Positions 12,401 to 23,700 of a stretch of DNA of 64,000 bases are shown in pieces. The notes under the pieces are model-generated. The model saw only the letters and a program-made list of their open reading frames with translations. It did not search any database and had not been told where the DNA came from. A program made the position numbers and the translations under genes. This DNA is from Membranipora membranacea (lineage: Eukaryota > Bryozoa > Gymnolaemata > Cheilostomatida > Membraniporidae), in assembly GCA_914767715.1 (NCBI GenBank), contig OU612074.1, positions 13,502,062 through 13,566,061 of the forward strand. The letters run 5' to 3'. Position 1 is the stretch's first letter. Each line of letters starts with the position of its first letter.

Positions 12401-15400
12401 GAGTGCTCCATACAGACAGCTAAAACATAACAAGTCATATCATCATACTCTATCATAATAAGTACTATAATCAGCTGCTTTAATATTATCCTCCTCACTC
12501 AGATTAGTTTGTAGTGACACAAGCTGCCAGAGTTAGGTACAGCAGGCAGCAAGGCCGAGACCACATTCCTGTATATTTAGCTGCAGTGAATCATAACTTT
12601 CAGGTTTTTTTTAGAGTAATCACGTATAAGTCAGTATAAGTCATCGTAATATGCATTAGAACACCCTACATGTTATCACAGAGCAAGGATATATACCCTT
12701 ACTCTGTGATGTTATGTGATTATAATACACCTGTGCTTTGAAACCAGCAAAAAGTGCAAGTAGAGCACTGGAGGAACAACGATCACACGCATCAATGGTT
12801 ATTTGATTGTCATTGATGCCACAACTGGTTGATAATCAAAACAAATTGATCATCAAAAAGCCTCATCCAACCCAAATAACTGTTATGTAACAGCATAACG
12901 CAGCAAGAGCAAAAAACCCGAGTGCTCAGCTATTGAAGTAACAGGGAAGTCAAGTTGACACAAGCAAAGCTAGAAAACATCAATATGTACTAGAGTCAGC
13001 TAGAGGGAGAGGGGACTAGTCTCGGTTGGGAGGGACAAGGGGGCAGCAGTTTCAGTGGGGGGGGAGGGAAGGCACTAGTTTCAGCAGTGAGAGGTGGCAC
13101 TAGTTTTAGTTAGGGGGAGGAGTACTATCACCAAGTAATCTAGAGTCCAAAGAGGTGAGAGTGAGAATTTAGACCAGTTTATTGGGGTCATTAACTGAGA
13201 ATGTCAGGTCGTTAAAAAGATTCCGAGTTTTCAGTTATCCCTGAAGCGTCTGTAATATTGAGGAAACCCGAGGAGGGTAGTGGCCAAAAAAGTACATTAT
13301 AAGCAGCGTCAGGGTCTGTTAATTGGATCACAGTGAAGCTTTTGATGTGTCAGTGAAAATGAAGAAAAGACAGGGCGAGTAAGTTAAAACAATCACAGTG
13401 CGATGTCCGTGTCAAATAAAATTAGCTCTACGTGTCATCAACGCTGCCAAACTATTTTTTTAATTTGTTAGTTGTTATGTAATACAGGATGCTATGTTAA
13501 CAGCCTGGTCTCAGCTAAGGGGTGTAATTATTCTATGCATGCTGCTGATTAGTCTAGGGCAGGTTCATAATTAAACGACAGCAGTTCACTGCGTGAACGT
13601 TTGTAACAGATATAAACAACCAAAAAGTACACTTCACATCAATCGCATACTTCAACAGCATACTTTCATTGTCAGTAAGCAAAAAATGTTTTTCTGCCTA
13701 GAGATTTATATGTTTAGGGTCAGTGTCTGCCACTAGAGGTGAGAATAGACAACCGCTGAGCCACCCCTAGACATTACATAACTCTTATCAGCAAGCCAAG
13801 TCAAAACATCTAAATCAAGCCATTGTTATGAAAAAAGTGTCAAGTTAGAAAGTAGGGGGATTGGTTAGGATTTCTACGGAGACGTGACTTAGCACACCAG
13901 AGCACCTGATATAACAATCATCTAACTTCCCTATCAGTCTGATCAGTCAGTAACCATTGTCTGTCTGTCTGTCTGTCTGCTGTAGCTGTGAGCTGGCACT
14001 CCATTTTAATGATGATGAGTGAGTCAAAAATTCGTAATTTTGTGCTCAAACAATTAAGTGATATTTTTCAATTTTTTGACAATAACATTCGTAATAGAGT
14101 GTATAACAAACTAACATACAGGAATTTGTCTTAAGATTATTGAAACCAAGTTATCAGAAATAATAGATATTTCCATAGGACTGCTGCAGTTCCTGATTTT
14201 GGGCTTGGTGTGGGTGGGAGGTGGGGGTGGGAAGGAAGGAAGCTCTATTTGCTTTGCAGTTTTCAGTTTTTAAGTAAACATGATTTTTAACTATTCAAGT
14301 TTTTCACAATTCCCATACTTCAAACTATTACCGGTAGGGGAGAAGAGAACTCAAATGCGTGCGGAATTGGCGATATAGTTGTCTTCTCTTCTCCCCTACC
14401 GGTAATAGTTTGTAGTAGGGAATTGTGAAAAACTTGAATAGTTAGAAATCATGTTTACTTAAAAACTGAAAACTGCAAAGCAAATAGAGCTTCCATCCTT
14501 CCCACCACCCCCCCCCCCCCACCCACGCCAAGCCCAAAATCAGGAACTGCGGCAGTCCTATGTATAATTCATGATTTGATGTCATGCATTATTCTGTTCA
14601 CACTGCACCTATGAGGGAAAGGTATGAGATTTTAAAGTGGTCACAAAAAATCTTATATGTCTAACATTAATTATTGATCACTCCTTCTAAGATCGGGTAA
14701 TTTCAGGCAGACAAAACAGTGATAATAAGACAAGCAGCATACATGGTGTGTGTGCAGGCTACGCCTGTGTTATATTACAGCATATGTTATATTACAGCCT
14801 GTGTTATATTACCTGGTTATTCTGTGTGGGAGCTGGTCTCAAATCTAGATTCTCAGGTAAGGAGGCCTCAGGCATCCTAACTGCTCTCCTATCACCTTCT
14901 ATTTCTACAATAAATATAATTATTAGATGGAACAGATTATGTTACAGAGTTCAGTAGCAGAGTTCAGTCACAGAGTTCAGTAACAGTGACATTAATGGTA
15001 ACAGCAGGTGCAGGACGCTGCTTTTTGTTTTAATCACCTGGAATATTCCAGCCAAACCAGAACCAAACGGTGGAAATTATTTCAATTCATTATCATTTAA
15101 GGATTGTCAACATCCCACATATATTTCAGGTTGTATGCCCGCGATAGTAGATGTTGTTTGACCTACACATTGTCACCTTGTACCCGTAGTAGAGCTAATG
15201 CTTACTTGTATCATTGACAATGTAGATCCAGTGATGACGTCTCGCTGTCTTAGTCTGCTCACACGGAGTACTGGCTATGTTGCTGTTGTTGTTGTTCTCT
15301 TTAGTATATTTGTTGTTATTATTATTATCATCGATGTACTCAGTGTGAGTTTTATCTGACGGTGCCGGTGCTAACGGAGCTATCGGGGAGAAGGGTTTTA

Positions 15401-15549
15401 GTTTATTCTCTGTAACCTTATTGTTGACCTGATGCTGCTGCAGCTGCCGCTCTGAGATAGGATGACTGCCTTCCTCTAAATGAGCCTCTATAATATCATC
15501 TATCTCAGTGCTGACCTCAGGGTCATAAAAACCTGCCATTGGTTCGCTG
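358..15549 (-). CDS. PRDM1: PRDM1/Blimp-1 orthologue, nine exons found, 3' end off window
   Basis: This is a zinc-finger transcriptional repressor with an N-terminal PR/SET domain. Exons in transcript order are 15549-15206, 12419-12318, 10198-10076, 9827-9587, 4469-4128, 3804-3514, 1136-1006, 836-657 and 465-358. All junctions are GT-AG and every adjoining phase agrees except between the second and third, where a short PR-domain exon is missing from my model. Identification rests on the peptide [10 protein letters not shown] followed by YECNVC and [10 protein letters not shown], which is almost identical to vertebrate PRDM1 just before and in finger 1. The N-terminal IYIVND (PRDM1 has TYIVND) and a PR-like segment agree. 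The linker is rich in Ala, Ser and Gln. Fingers 2-5 must lie to the left of base 1. In known animals Blimp-1 represses target genes in germline, endoderm, photoreceptor and immune lineages. That function is inferred from the family only. Confidence 0.9.
657..836 (-). CDS. PRDM1: PRDM1 exon with PLNLSKP motif
   Basis: This exon has exactly 60 codons, phase 0 at both ends (acceptor GATTTCAG, donor CAC|GTAAGT). It starts MQQQQAVLQ and holds GQPLNLSKP at plus positions 690-710, a peptide close to the PxDLS consensus bound by the CtBP co-repressor. The zinc-finger exon follows 191 bases downstream. Confidence 0.85.
1006..1136 (-). CDS. PRDM1: PRDM1 linker exon, Ala-rich
   Basis: This 131-nt exon goes from phase 1 in to phase 0 out (acceptor CATTTTAG, donor CAACAG|GTCAGC). 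It encodes [20 protein letters not shown], then [20 protein letters not shown]. It is low complexity but keeps the frame between its neighbours. Confidence 0.75.
2139..2262. repeat. Tandem repeat in PRDM1 intron
   Basis: About two and a half units of roughly 50 bases, each with CACCATACACACCATACACG, then GTTATATACAGTG and ACACCTGATG. It lies in the intron between the 3514 and 1136 exons. A GA-rich tract precedes it (about 2108-2132). Confidence 0.8.
3514..3804 (-). CDS. PRDM1: PRDM1 linker exon
   Basis: This 291-nt exon has acceptor TCTATTTAG and donor TCTG|GTAAGT, with phase 1 at both ends. It encodes [11 protein letters not shown], then a Met/Leu/Pro-rich region including [20 protein letters not shown] and NMLPALQGF. 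The composition resembles the proline-rich repressor region of PRDM1, but no domain is recognisable. Confidence 0.75.
4128..4469 (-). CDS. PRDM1: PRDM1 linker exon
   Basis: This 342-nt exon is entered and left in phase 1 (acceptor TGTTTACAG, donor AAGC|GTAAGT). It encodes a disordered Ser/Pro/Ala-rich segment with poly-Ala runs, a basic [11 protein letters not shown] that could be a nuclear localisation signal, and [14 protein letters not shown]. Attribution to PRDM1 comes from the matching phase on both sides, the shared strand and the linker-type composition. There is no motif match of its own. Confidence 0.75.
4470..9586. other. Large PRDM1 intron, 5.1 kb
   Basis: No exon was recognised. 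It holds a near-duplicate pair of GGTATTAGGTAGGAGGAG units at about 7094-7135, a run of 14 C at about 8136-8149 and a G-rich stretch at 8341-8364. Confidence 0.5.
8341..8364 (+). other. G-rich tract, possible G-quadruplex
   Basis: Four G runs of 3-6 bases separated by 1-2 bases occur on the plus strand, inside the PRDM1 intron. The plus strand is the template for PRDM1, so any quadruplex would be in DNA, not in the transcript. Confidence 0.5.
9587..9827 (-). CDS. PRDM1: PRDM1 exon, end of PR domain
   Basis: This 241-nt exon starts in phase 0 after TTTAATAG and ends at AAA A|GTAAGT in phase 1. It begins [20 protein letters not shown], matching the PR-domain end [20 protein letters not shown]. 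The rest is a Thr/Pro- and Ser-rich linker ending [10 protein letters not shown]. About 5.1 kb of intron follows. Confidence 0.8.
10076..10198 (-). CDS. PRDM1: PRDM1 exon, middle of PR domain
   Basis: This 123-nt exon encodes 41 residues in phase 0 at both ends. The acceptor is TTGTAG and the donor CAG|GTAAGC. It contains GEDGEV, then [20 protein letters not shown], which aligns with the PRDM1 segment RGELHHFIDG...NWMRYVNPA...EQNLAAC. The preceding exon ends in phase 1, so the two cannot be joined directly without a frameshift. An intervening exon of 3n+2 bases is expected between 10199 and 12317. Confidence 0.75.
10228..10290. repeat. 24-bp tandem repeat beside PRDM1 exon
   Basis: Two full units of TACTATAATACATACTACAA plus TCCA, at 10228-10251 and 10252-10275, and a partial third. 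It begins about 30 bases upstream (in the transcript sense) of the acceptor at 10200, inside the region where a branch point would be expected. Confidence 0.85.
12318..12419 (-). CDS. PRDM1: PRDM1 exon, start of PR domain
   Basis: This is a 102-nt exon between TATGTTTTAG and AAG|GTGAGA. It enters and leaves in phase 1, so it joins the previous exon in frame. It encodes [20 protein letters not shown] followed by DPVEG, which aligns loosely with the vertebrate segment ending KEYIPKGTRFGPLIGE at the front of the PR fold. Identity is low, so the call leans on position and phase. Confidence 0.65.
13004..13128. repeat. Degenerate G-rich minisatellite with ACTAGT
   Basis: Repeated blocks of G-rich sequence alternate with CACTAGTTTCAG-like segments (about four ACTAGT sites). 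It lies in the PRDM1 intron between exons 15206 and 12419. Confidence 0.6.
13957..13979. repeat. (GTCT)n microsatellite
   Basis: A simple tetranucleotide run in the PRDM1 intron. Confidence 0.85.
14174..14562. mobile_element. Foldback / MITE-like inverted repeat
   Basis: Two arms of about 176 and 179 bases (14174-14349 and 14384-14562) are near-perfect reverse complements around a 34-base spacer. The outer ends read TAGGACTGC and GCAGTCCTA, so a TA dinucleotide flanks GGACTGC termini. This would suit a TA target-site duplication of the Tc1/mariner type. Differences between arms concentrate in a G-rich/C-rich tract, with a long C run in the right arm (about 14508-14520). No coding capacity, so it would be non-autonomous. 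It lies in a PRDM1 intron. Confidence 0.8.
15206..15549 (-). CDS. PRDM1: PRDM1 N-terminal exon
   Basis: This is the most 5' PRDM1 exon recognised. It follows an acceptor TTTGTCAG and ends at CAA|GTAAGC in phase 1. An ATG lies at 15539-15537 (MAGFYDPEV), and an AGC GAA CCA run precedes it in frame, so the true start could be here or in an upstream exon. The middle is acidic, then Gln- and Pro-rich, then Asn-rich (runs of five and four Asn). The last 15 residues, ending in WIYIVND, match the segment that precedes the PR domain in PRDM1 proteins. A second AG three bases downstream would be an alternative acceptor. Confidence 0.8.
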
Positions 15550-18500
15550 CTGACAAATAAAAAACACTTCAGTGCAATCATCAAAACACCAAACTATTAT
15601 TATCGTTACGTAATCTAATCTAACACTTGTTTTCAATGAACAAGTGAGTGTTGCCAATAAAAAATAGTTTCCTGTAGTAAGCAGCACAGCGGGCCCTCAG
15701 TGCCAAAGTACACTCATTTTAAATAAAACTACAAAGCCTGACTTGACTGCACCAAATAAGGCTCCAACATTCACAACACAGAAAAACACTATACAGACAT
15801 CAGATATTTGTGTTAGTGTTAAACTCAAAAGTTGTTGATAACTCTGATCTGTCAACCAAAGGGTCTGTATTTTGCAATTTCTTCCTTGCGGGAGACATAA
15901 CCCTTTGACAAATTGAAACCCTTTTAACACATTGCCATCTATTCCTTTCAAAATTCTAGTAGACAATGCACTGCACTGCATCAGCTTTGGTAATATTCCT
16001 TAGCTAGCTAGAAGAAAATGATAATGAACTTTAAGATTTAATAAATCTGTGTTCACAGCATGGCCAACTGGTGTTCTTTATGGATGGACAAGTTTTATAT
16101 GTCTTGGACAGTTTCTTTATTTCTTTATTTTTATGTAATAAAGAGTTTTAATGTAATATTATGTACAGTTATTACACTATTAAGGTAATCAGACTCTCGA
16201 CATATTGATCTGACCACCATGATCTCTTTGTCACAATCTACTACTGTATTCTGTATCACAAGTACACCTCATATTGATAGGATACATAAGTGCAAGCGTT
16301 TCAAAAGTTTTATAGCTACTCGACCAGCAATTAGAGATTACTGCCTGGCTAGAGTATTCTCAGTGATGGCTGTGTACAGATAAACCTTTCTCTATCTCAG
16401 TCACTACACGGAATACAAGGAAACTCAAGTACTGATGCACTGCTAGCCTGTGGTTGCGGACTGACGTTATAAAACGTCCAATTTATAAAGTATTTATTAA
16501 TGGTAAGTAGGAGAAGAGCTCTAGAAGCGTCATAAATGAAAATATTTGGGAGGTTTTATGGCAGCTTTAGGGTCCTTATATACCCTGCTCAGTAGTGTGA
16601 GTAGTATTGTGAGTACAGATCTCTGGTAATGATATCACCATTATAACTTATACCCTGATTATTACATGCAGACTTCAGTCAGCTTCTCCTCCTACGTTCA
16701 GACTCTTTAGTTTTATACACGTGCTATCTATCTTAGTGTTGGCTGATAGATATGGGAATTATCATGACGATCGTTAATTTTACGGAATTTCATGCACACC
16801 ACAGTCTCTATCCTAGTACTAGAAAAAAATTCCACCAAAACAACTTGTACATTGTGGGCCAGATTTTTTTGCCAGGGAGTGATCTGTGTGAGATATGCCC
16901 TCAGTAAGCATCTAGACAGAGGCGCCCACCCCAGGCTATCCGTTAACATATTTGTACATAGCAGTTAAATTTGTTACAGTTAATTGTTCACAGACTTAGG
17001 TACCCTATTACGTAATTTCTAAAGTACAGTGAAATTGACACTTAAATACAGTGCTTTCTATTGTATATGAAAGGGATACTGTTACAGAGTTACCAGGCTG
17101 AAATGGAAAAACATACTAGCTTGCGATTGCTTCATACCATGTCTTTTTGTATAATATAAAATGTCAGAAATAATTGCTCCATGCTTTTTAAACGAAAAAT
17201 CGTATATGTATATAAAATAAACTGGAATTTAATTTTATATGATCGGTAAAAACCTTTCAGGATGACATTATGATCAGAGCATTGCGTAACACACCGCTAA
17301 AATATCACCTCTTACATCGCAAGTCAGCTTGACGCCACTCTGCAATTAAAAATTCATTTAAAATATTCTTTAGTTGGGTAACAATTCTCCTGCAATTTTA
17401 AGGCTCTATGAGGAGTTATCTTGCCATCACTACAAAATCCACTGCTAAACAACTAGAAAATGGGGTAGGGGAGGTGTACGTCATTCATCGCATACTGCTC
17501 CTATCACTACATAGGAAGGATGTATTTGATGAAAATTAATGCAAGTGATGAAATCTATCTGGATGTATAAACCTGCTCCGCTTTCAGGAATAAGTAAACA
17601 GCTGCAACTAATGTCAGTTTGATAGTAAATCAATGAAAGGAACATTTTGTATAATTCAGACCGATGTATTGTCATTTTTGTAGCACTATTACATCATTCT
17701 AACTTCAGCTCCATCCAGTTAATAATTTGGTACTCATGTTCCAGAAGCCACTGACCAGTTTATGTCTGGCAAAATATTTCGATAAGCAAGTAAAAAACTG
17801 GAGACACCTACTAATGAGCGCATCTACCAGTCCACTCCACTAATAGGGCAGATTCACCAAACTCTGCTCGCTGCCGCCGTAATGGCTGGTAAATCTTCAG
17901 CCCCACTGTGATGGCTCGTGAATACATACATACAGACAATTATATATACCCACATACATATAGAACTAGCCGATATAGAATCAAATTTATTAGCGCTTTT
18001 GGTGTTCCAAGCGATGGAAAGATGGATGGATGGAAAAAAACAATCTTTAATTTTTGCCTAAACTTTTAGAGATTCAAAGTATATAACACTAAAGCTTGCA
18101 CAGCAACTTCAGGCTATATTGAAAAAGACTCGTATAGGTTTTTTTTTATATATATATGAAGATAATTATAGTTATCAAACTTACAAGAGATTATTATCAT
18201 GTCGAAGCAGCGCAAGGCTTAGGATAATAAAGATTAAATGTCTAAGGAGGCTTGAAATAGTCAGATTCATTACTAGCGAACAATAACTAACCCTCTTAAT
18301 ATAAGCTCCCATCTTAGATAGCTAAAATTATTTCTGGCCAACATGGTCACCCAAAACTACAACCTAACTAAACCCTAGCTGATAGTCTCTCCTCTAGGGT
18401 CTATATAATTGCTACAGATTAGTCAAAAAGAATTCTCTTAGTATGGACAATAAACTTGGTATATAGAAATATTTAGAATTTAAAATATAGGATATATAGT

Positions 18501-21500
18501 GCTTGTCATGTAATTTCAACAATAATACATACCGTATTATATAATTGGTCAAAAAATCATCCAGGATTGAAATCAAGATAATAACTTACACTTTTAACAT
18601 TTCATCAGCAAGATCTCATCAGTCAGATGTTGTCTGTCGGATCTTGTCAGCCACGATTTAATCGTTCTCTAAGAACTCCTTACTGCTGCTGCTTCACTGT
18701 AACTACACAGACTCTAATCTCACAGACTGCTAAATTGTAAAAATTAAAATTATTCAAAGTTTAAGAAGAATCTCACTCGGTCTCTGTCCTTACAGAGCTA
18801 GAGGCCGATAAGATACGTAGTGAGGTGATGGGCGATTTGAATATATCTATCAAATACACTCGAACTCAACGGGAAACCATCGTAAACAATCCTCATGTCC
18901 TCATGAATTGCTTTACTAAATGGGAAAAACAACATGTACAGAAAACGAAAGGAGATGAATTATATGAAGACTCCAGCCATCCGGCAGTAAAAAAATAAAG
19001 CATTTGTGTCACTATGAGAAAAATAATCTGAAGGTCATGTTTAATTAATCCAAATTTGGCAAAGTTGTACGCCAGGGTTACCTAATAATTGGAAAAAATA
19101 TAGAGTTTAAATCTAGCATGAGGAAAAAACCTTTTCCATTTCATATTTCTATATCATTTCTATCAAACCGTCCAAACATTAGTTTTGCAGAAAAGACCGA
19201 GATAATAAATTACACAATGACAGTGATATGGTAAGACATACCTCGGTGTGGCGCGTACCTCGGAGTGTGTACCTGAGTGTGCTGTGTACCTCGGGGTCTG
19301 CTGTCTGCCTCTATGAGATGAGTGAGAACTACTCAGAACGTTCAGTAGGTACATCAGCAGTAAAATAATAAAATCTCTCATCTAACTCTGGTAATATCAC
19401 TAATTTTTTAATCAACAAAGACACAGTGAAATGGTGGGAAAGGTTGACAATACCCTACTGTATAACCTCTAATACAAGCCACAAACAAAACGCTGATAAG
19501 CTGTGTAGGTGAAAGGGCTGGCATATGATAAATATCAGCTATCATAATATGCAGAAATAACTTATATACAAATACTGCTGTATGAATTTCTTGCATTATA
19601 TTATATTATTATTATTTTTATATTATATATTAAATATTAACTCTCCAAAAAATCTCTCTAAAAGCTTTCTAGTTAGTCTATTATCGTTTATGTAAAGAAT
19701 TACCTTACAACAGTAGAGCATAATAGCGTGCTTATACAGTCACTGTTGATTGGAGGCAAACCTGGTCTCCTTGTATTACCTTATCTGAAGAGGCAGTAAG
19801 TCATCATTATTATTATGCACTTCTTATTTCGCAGACATTTTCATCCTGGAAGATTGTTTTCCACAACATGCCAAAATAATAAGGGAGAAAGAGTGAGCGA
19901 CAAGAATCTTCTGCCATCACTTCTAAAAAATGACAAGATTGAGAAAGGAGTGGAAATGAATAGCATTCATTGGCAATGCCAGTCAAAAACATTTCTTTCT
20001 AACATTTATCATATCGGTTCTCTTACATGTAACGTGTTTTTGGGTGTTGATTTGCAGGAGCATTGCGACAAATATTAGTAGACCGTCAAGGAAATATGTG
20101 TGATATATATATATATATATGACGTCATATAAGTACCAAAAGCAACCAGATAAGTTACTTCCAGAAAATTTTACTTTTAAAATTAACCAGGCATGAAAAT
20201 TCTAGTCAATACCTGCTGTGGTAGCGAAGGCATATTACTATAGAGCCTTCTATTTCTTAGTAATTTATGTCAGTGGCTCACTTTTCTCTTTGCTTGTAAT
20301 AATGCTTACATGGATACAAACGCGGGTCATGCAGCTTGAAATTAAATTGCCAGCGCAAACGCCCCAAAAAGCTCAATCGTCTTTGTTTGCCTAGTGAATT
20401 GTCCCTACAACTTTGCTGAGTGAGAATTGAGGTGAGAGCTCCGTTTTCAGTATTAACTTTATTTTTGTTCCATAGTCACGAAAAAGATGACAAATGACAA
20501 CCAAGGCATCTCATATTGCACAACTCAGGAAGACTCAGAATTTATGCAACTCCGTTTGTCTAAATATAATGTAAAATTTGAAAATCTAGCAGTTTACAGG
20601 CTAATTCTGTTTCATGCTGTCGGAGCTTTATTGGATATATAGCTAATGGACTGCTGCGTGAATCTGTTGGCCGCCATACAAAGTATCAATAACTCCCAAA
20701 TCTCAGGAATTATTGATAGTACCAAAGTAAACTGGGGCCTAATTCTGGTCCAACTAGCAGTTTTGTTTGCTGGATTGCAAATGTATTGATGATATCTTGT
20801 TTGATAAATGATGATACATCATTTTTTTATTTTGTTGATTGCTTTAGAGGGCCTGTAAGAGTTCGTTACTACGGAACGTGTCACCACAGACAAGATTTAA
20901 GTGTGTCTCATCATCAATAGGGCTAATCGACAATAATATATTCTACCTACGAGATTATATTCTGCCTTCCAGAGCCGGTTACGCAATCGGCGAGCAGCTC
21001 TCCTGCCAGTATTTGTTTGATGGCTTTGTCATATTTTTATGACCCACCTGTGGGAAATGCTCCTGTCACCTATTCAGCCTGTCTAGTATTTCTTTTGTTG
21101 GAAAGCGATTAAGCAAGGTAGCAACAGATGCAATTATTCACTGTCTACCTATTTAAAAAGATATTTAAAAAACTTTGACCCATAGGATTAGACACGGCGT
21201 AATTTTCAGAAGTTACATAACAAAAGTTAAGCCATTTTAAGCAAAGCTTATGTTTTCGTTAATTGCGACAAGCGACTTTTGTCGCTTGGATCAATTTTAT
21301 TGATGATGGTGAATCACCGCATCAAATGTAACTCTTGGGCTTCCAGTTTACATAAGCTCGGCCTATAGAGGAGATGTGAGAATGTTCTAGTATGCTCAAT
21401 AATAGCCACTCTGTTGTGGCAATTGTTCTGTCCGAGAAGGAATATCGAGGCCATTAAATGTTTGGCATATGTTTATAGAACTATACTGTAATATAATGAA

Positions 21501-21635
21501 TAATATGATATACATATATTAAATAACATCTATAAACAGTGATGACCTGGCAGTCAGACCAGTAAAGCTAAACAGTCACTGTCTGTTATTTTTCTCTAAC
21601 GTGTCACACTCATTTCTAATTTCTAATGTTCTAAA
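15550..21635. other. Intergenic region upstream of PRDM1, no gene seen
   Basis: This is AT-rich DNA between the first recognised PRDM1 exon and the duplicated gene. Candidate frames at 19163-19381 (minus) and 19815-20078 (plus) have no recognisable homology. PRDM1 promoter and upstream non-coding exons probably lie here but cannot be pointed to. A short AT microsatellite sits at about 20104-20120. Confidence 0.4.
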
Positions 21636-22450
21636 GGGAGAAGTTGCCATGAGTTGTGTGACTAATCGAGAGAACTAGCTGAGATGCTGGGCGATAAAAA
21701 AGTACCAAGCAAACCCAATGTACTGCCTAACCAAACAGCCATATTTGTATGAGGAAATCTGGCTTGACCACCAAACACCCATAGACAAAGTGAAAGAATC
21801 AGGGAAATAGGCTGGGAAGAGCAGGCAAAGAATGTAGAAAAAACACAAATGGATGGATACCCGATCACCCGAAGTGATGGAGTTTAAAGCAGGCGATGCC
21901 CAAGATTTATGACGATTGTGTTCCCCTATTCTAAGTGGTAGTCTGCAGGATAGTCACCCATACATGACATAGAGTGGATAGGTGAGAACAATGAGATCTG
22001 GATGTACAGTGAGAGAAATCAAAAGTAAGTAGAAACTTGATAATAATATACTAACTGTCATGTAATAAGCAGCAGTGGTTGTGACAACCTTAAGGGTTCT
22101 CTAAGCATGTCAGACTAACGAGTAGAAGTAAGTCAGTAGGCTGTAATCATGTGAGAGGCAGGCAGTGGGGTGATACATACAGGGGAGATGATAACACTGA
22201 CTGTAAATGTCCGATCTCCTACTAACCAAAATTTCGTTCCCTTTCAATGTGTATACTTTAAAAGATTATTTGGTTCTGAAAGTACAAAACAAGAATCATA
22301 AGATTTCCAACTATGTCCATATGATATGTCTTATCACAACCATGAATAGTGTGTAATATGTGGTTATGTGTAATACTACAGGTAGGCTTACAGTTACAGG
22401 TGTACAAACTACGGGTGTGATGTGAAGAAGACATTGTGAGATAAACTTAC

Positions 22451-22514
22451 TTGCTGCATACGTCTTTAAACAGTCCAAATATCGCCTTCTCAAAAATAGG
22501 TGGGCCATCTTAAT
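22451..22514 (-). CDS. Alternative start exon, distal copy (orphan)
   Basis: It encodes MAHLFLRRRYLDCLKTYAA with ATG at 22508-22506 in context AAGATGG, between a TTTATAG acceptor and a GTAAGT donor. Nothing recognisable follows it before PRDM1, so it may be a non-functional duplicate or lead to an exon I do not see. Confidence 0.45.
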
Positions 22515-23496
22515 CTATAAATAAAGTAAAACAAAATCATAAGATAACTCATATAATAAGACATTATTAGCACAATATGCCATAGAGTGAGTGGTGAGAA
22601 CATTATCAATGTAGGCAAAGTAAAAAAAATGTGAGTATGTTAAACAAGAGTTTTGTTACATATTTTGAACATAAACTTGCTATATACAAAGTACAGTATA
22701 CTAATGACTAGTAGAGCTAAGTGTGTACTTACTGATATGGTAGAAGTACTGTGTCATTGCCCACTATCCACCAGATGTAAGCTCAACAGAACCACTATAC
22801 TATAACATCACTTAACTAACATCACAACAAAACGGAAGCTCCAATACACTGAATACAGGGTCTTATGCTGTATGGTGTATTCTGGATCTTTATGACAGAT
22901 AGGATTTGAAAGCTCAACACAAATTTAGCACCTGCAACCAACCTTATAGGATTTTGTAGTAACGCCAGTCACTTACACACAAATTTATCAGATTAAATGG
23001 TGATTCTCAATTAACAGCCTCTCCGAACATTTATCACAATGATGAATACAACTTTCATTACAGACTGAAGTCACTTAAATTAGATATGTTGTGGGATGGA
23101 TTCATATTAAAAAGCAAAATATTATATGCAAATACACAAATTATCAATGTATTTTAGAGTTGTTCTCATGTCACAGTTCAATGAGAGAACGACTCTTAAA
23201 TTTAGTGATGATTTGGGTATTATTCTGCCAAATATATTTTGCTACCTAATATGAGTCCATCTCTAGACACGTAGATGAGATTATTCAGGCAGCTCAGAGG
23301 CAATGAGTGTAGTTATGTAGTAAAATGACCGATATTTCATTTCAAAGGTGAACTTTAATTGACAAAGTGCTCCATATCTTTCCAAATTTTTTTTATTATA
23401 TCATAGCTACTTAAAAAGTTTTTAGGAAAATTTCACATGTACCCCACATTTTGTTTATGGTTAAGATTCAGGGCGACACTCCTCACCATTTTATTA

Positions 23497-23700
23497 CTAC
23501 AAGCTGTAAGCTTCTAATCTTTGTAATTTGATAAGTTTCCTGGCTAAAGATTCAGTGTACATTGTTTTTACTCCCTCAGCTGTGTTTAGCTGCATTTGGA
23601 AGCTATAAGCTAATGCCTGTTTATCTTTCCGAAGAGCACGAGCCTTAATATCTCTCCCTCTGGTGGAAATCACATTCAGTTGCAGCTCACATCGATGCGC
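23497..23700 (-). CDS. Terminal exon, distal copy
   Basis: 68 codons including the stop. It matches the proximal copy except for an in-frame 9-base deletion (VRLARA becomes ARA) and a few substitutions. The reading frame and acceptor are intact, arguing against it being a dead copy. Confidence 0.7.
   Translation of the reverse strand, partial: AHRCELQLNVISTRGRDIKARALRKDKQALAYSFQMQLNTAEGVKTMYTESLARKLIKLQRLEAYSL

Noticed and set aside
19163-19381. Minus frame starting MRDFIILLLMYLLNVLSS, signal-peptide-like
   Set aside because: Downstream sequence is a short degenerate repeat (CCGAGGTAC units) and no further exon was found; a chance hydrophobic start is more likely.
19815-20078. 87-codon plus frame
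   Set aside because: No homology or splice partner; length is within chance expectation for this much intergenic DNA.
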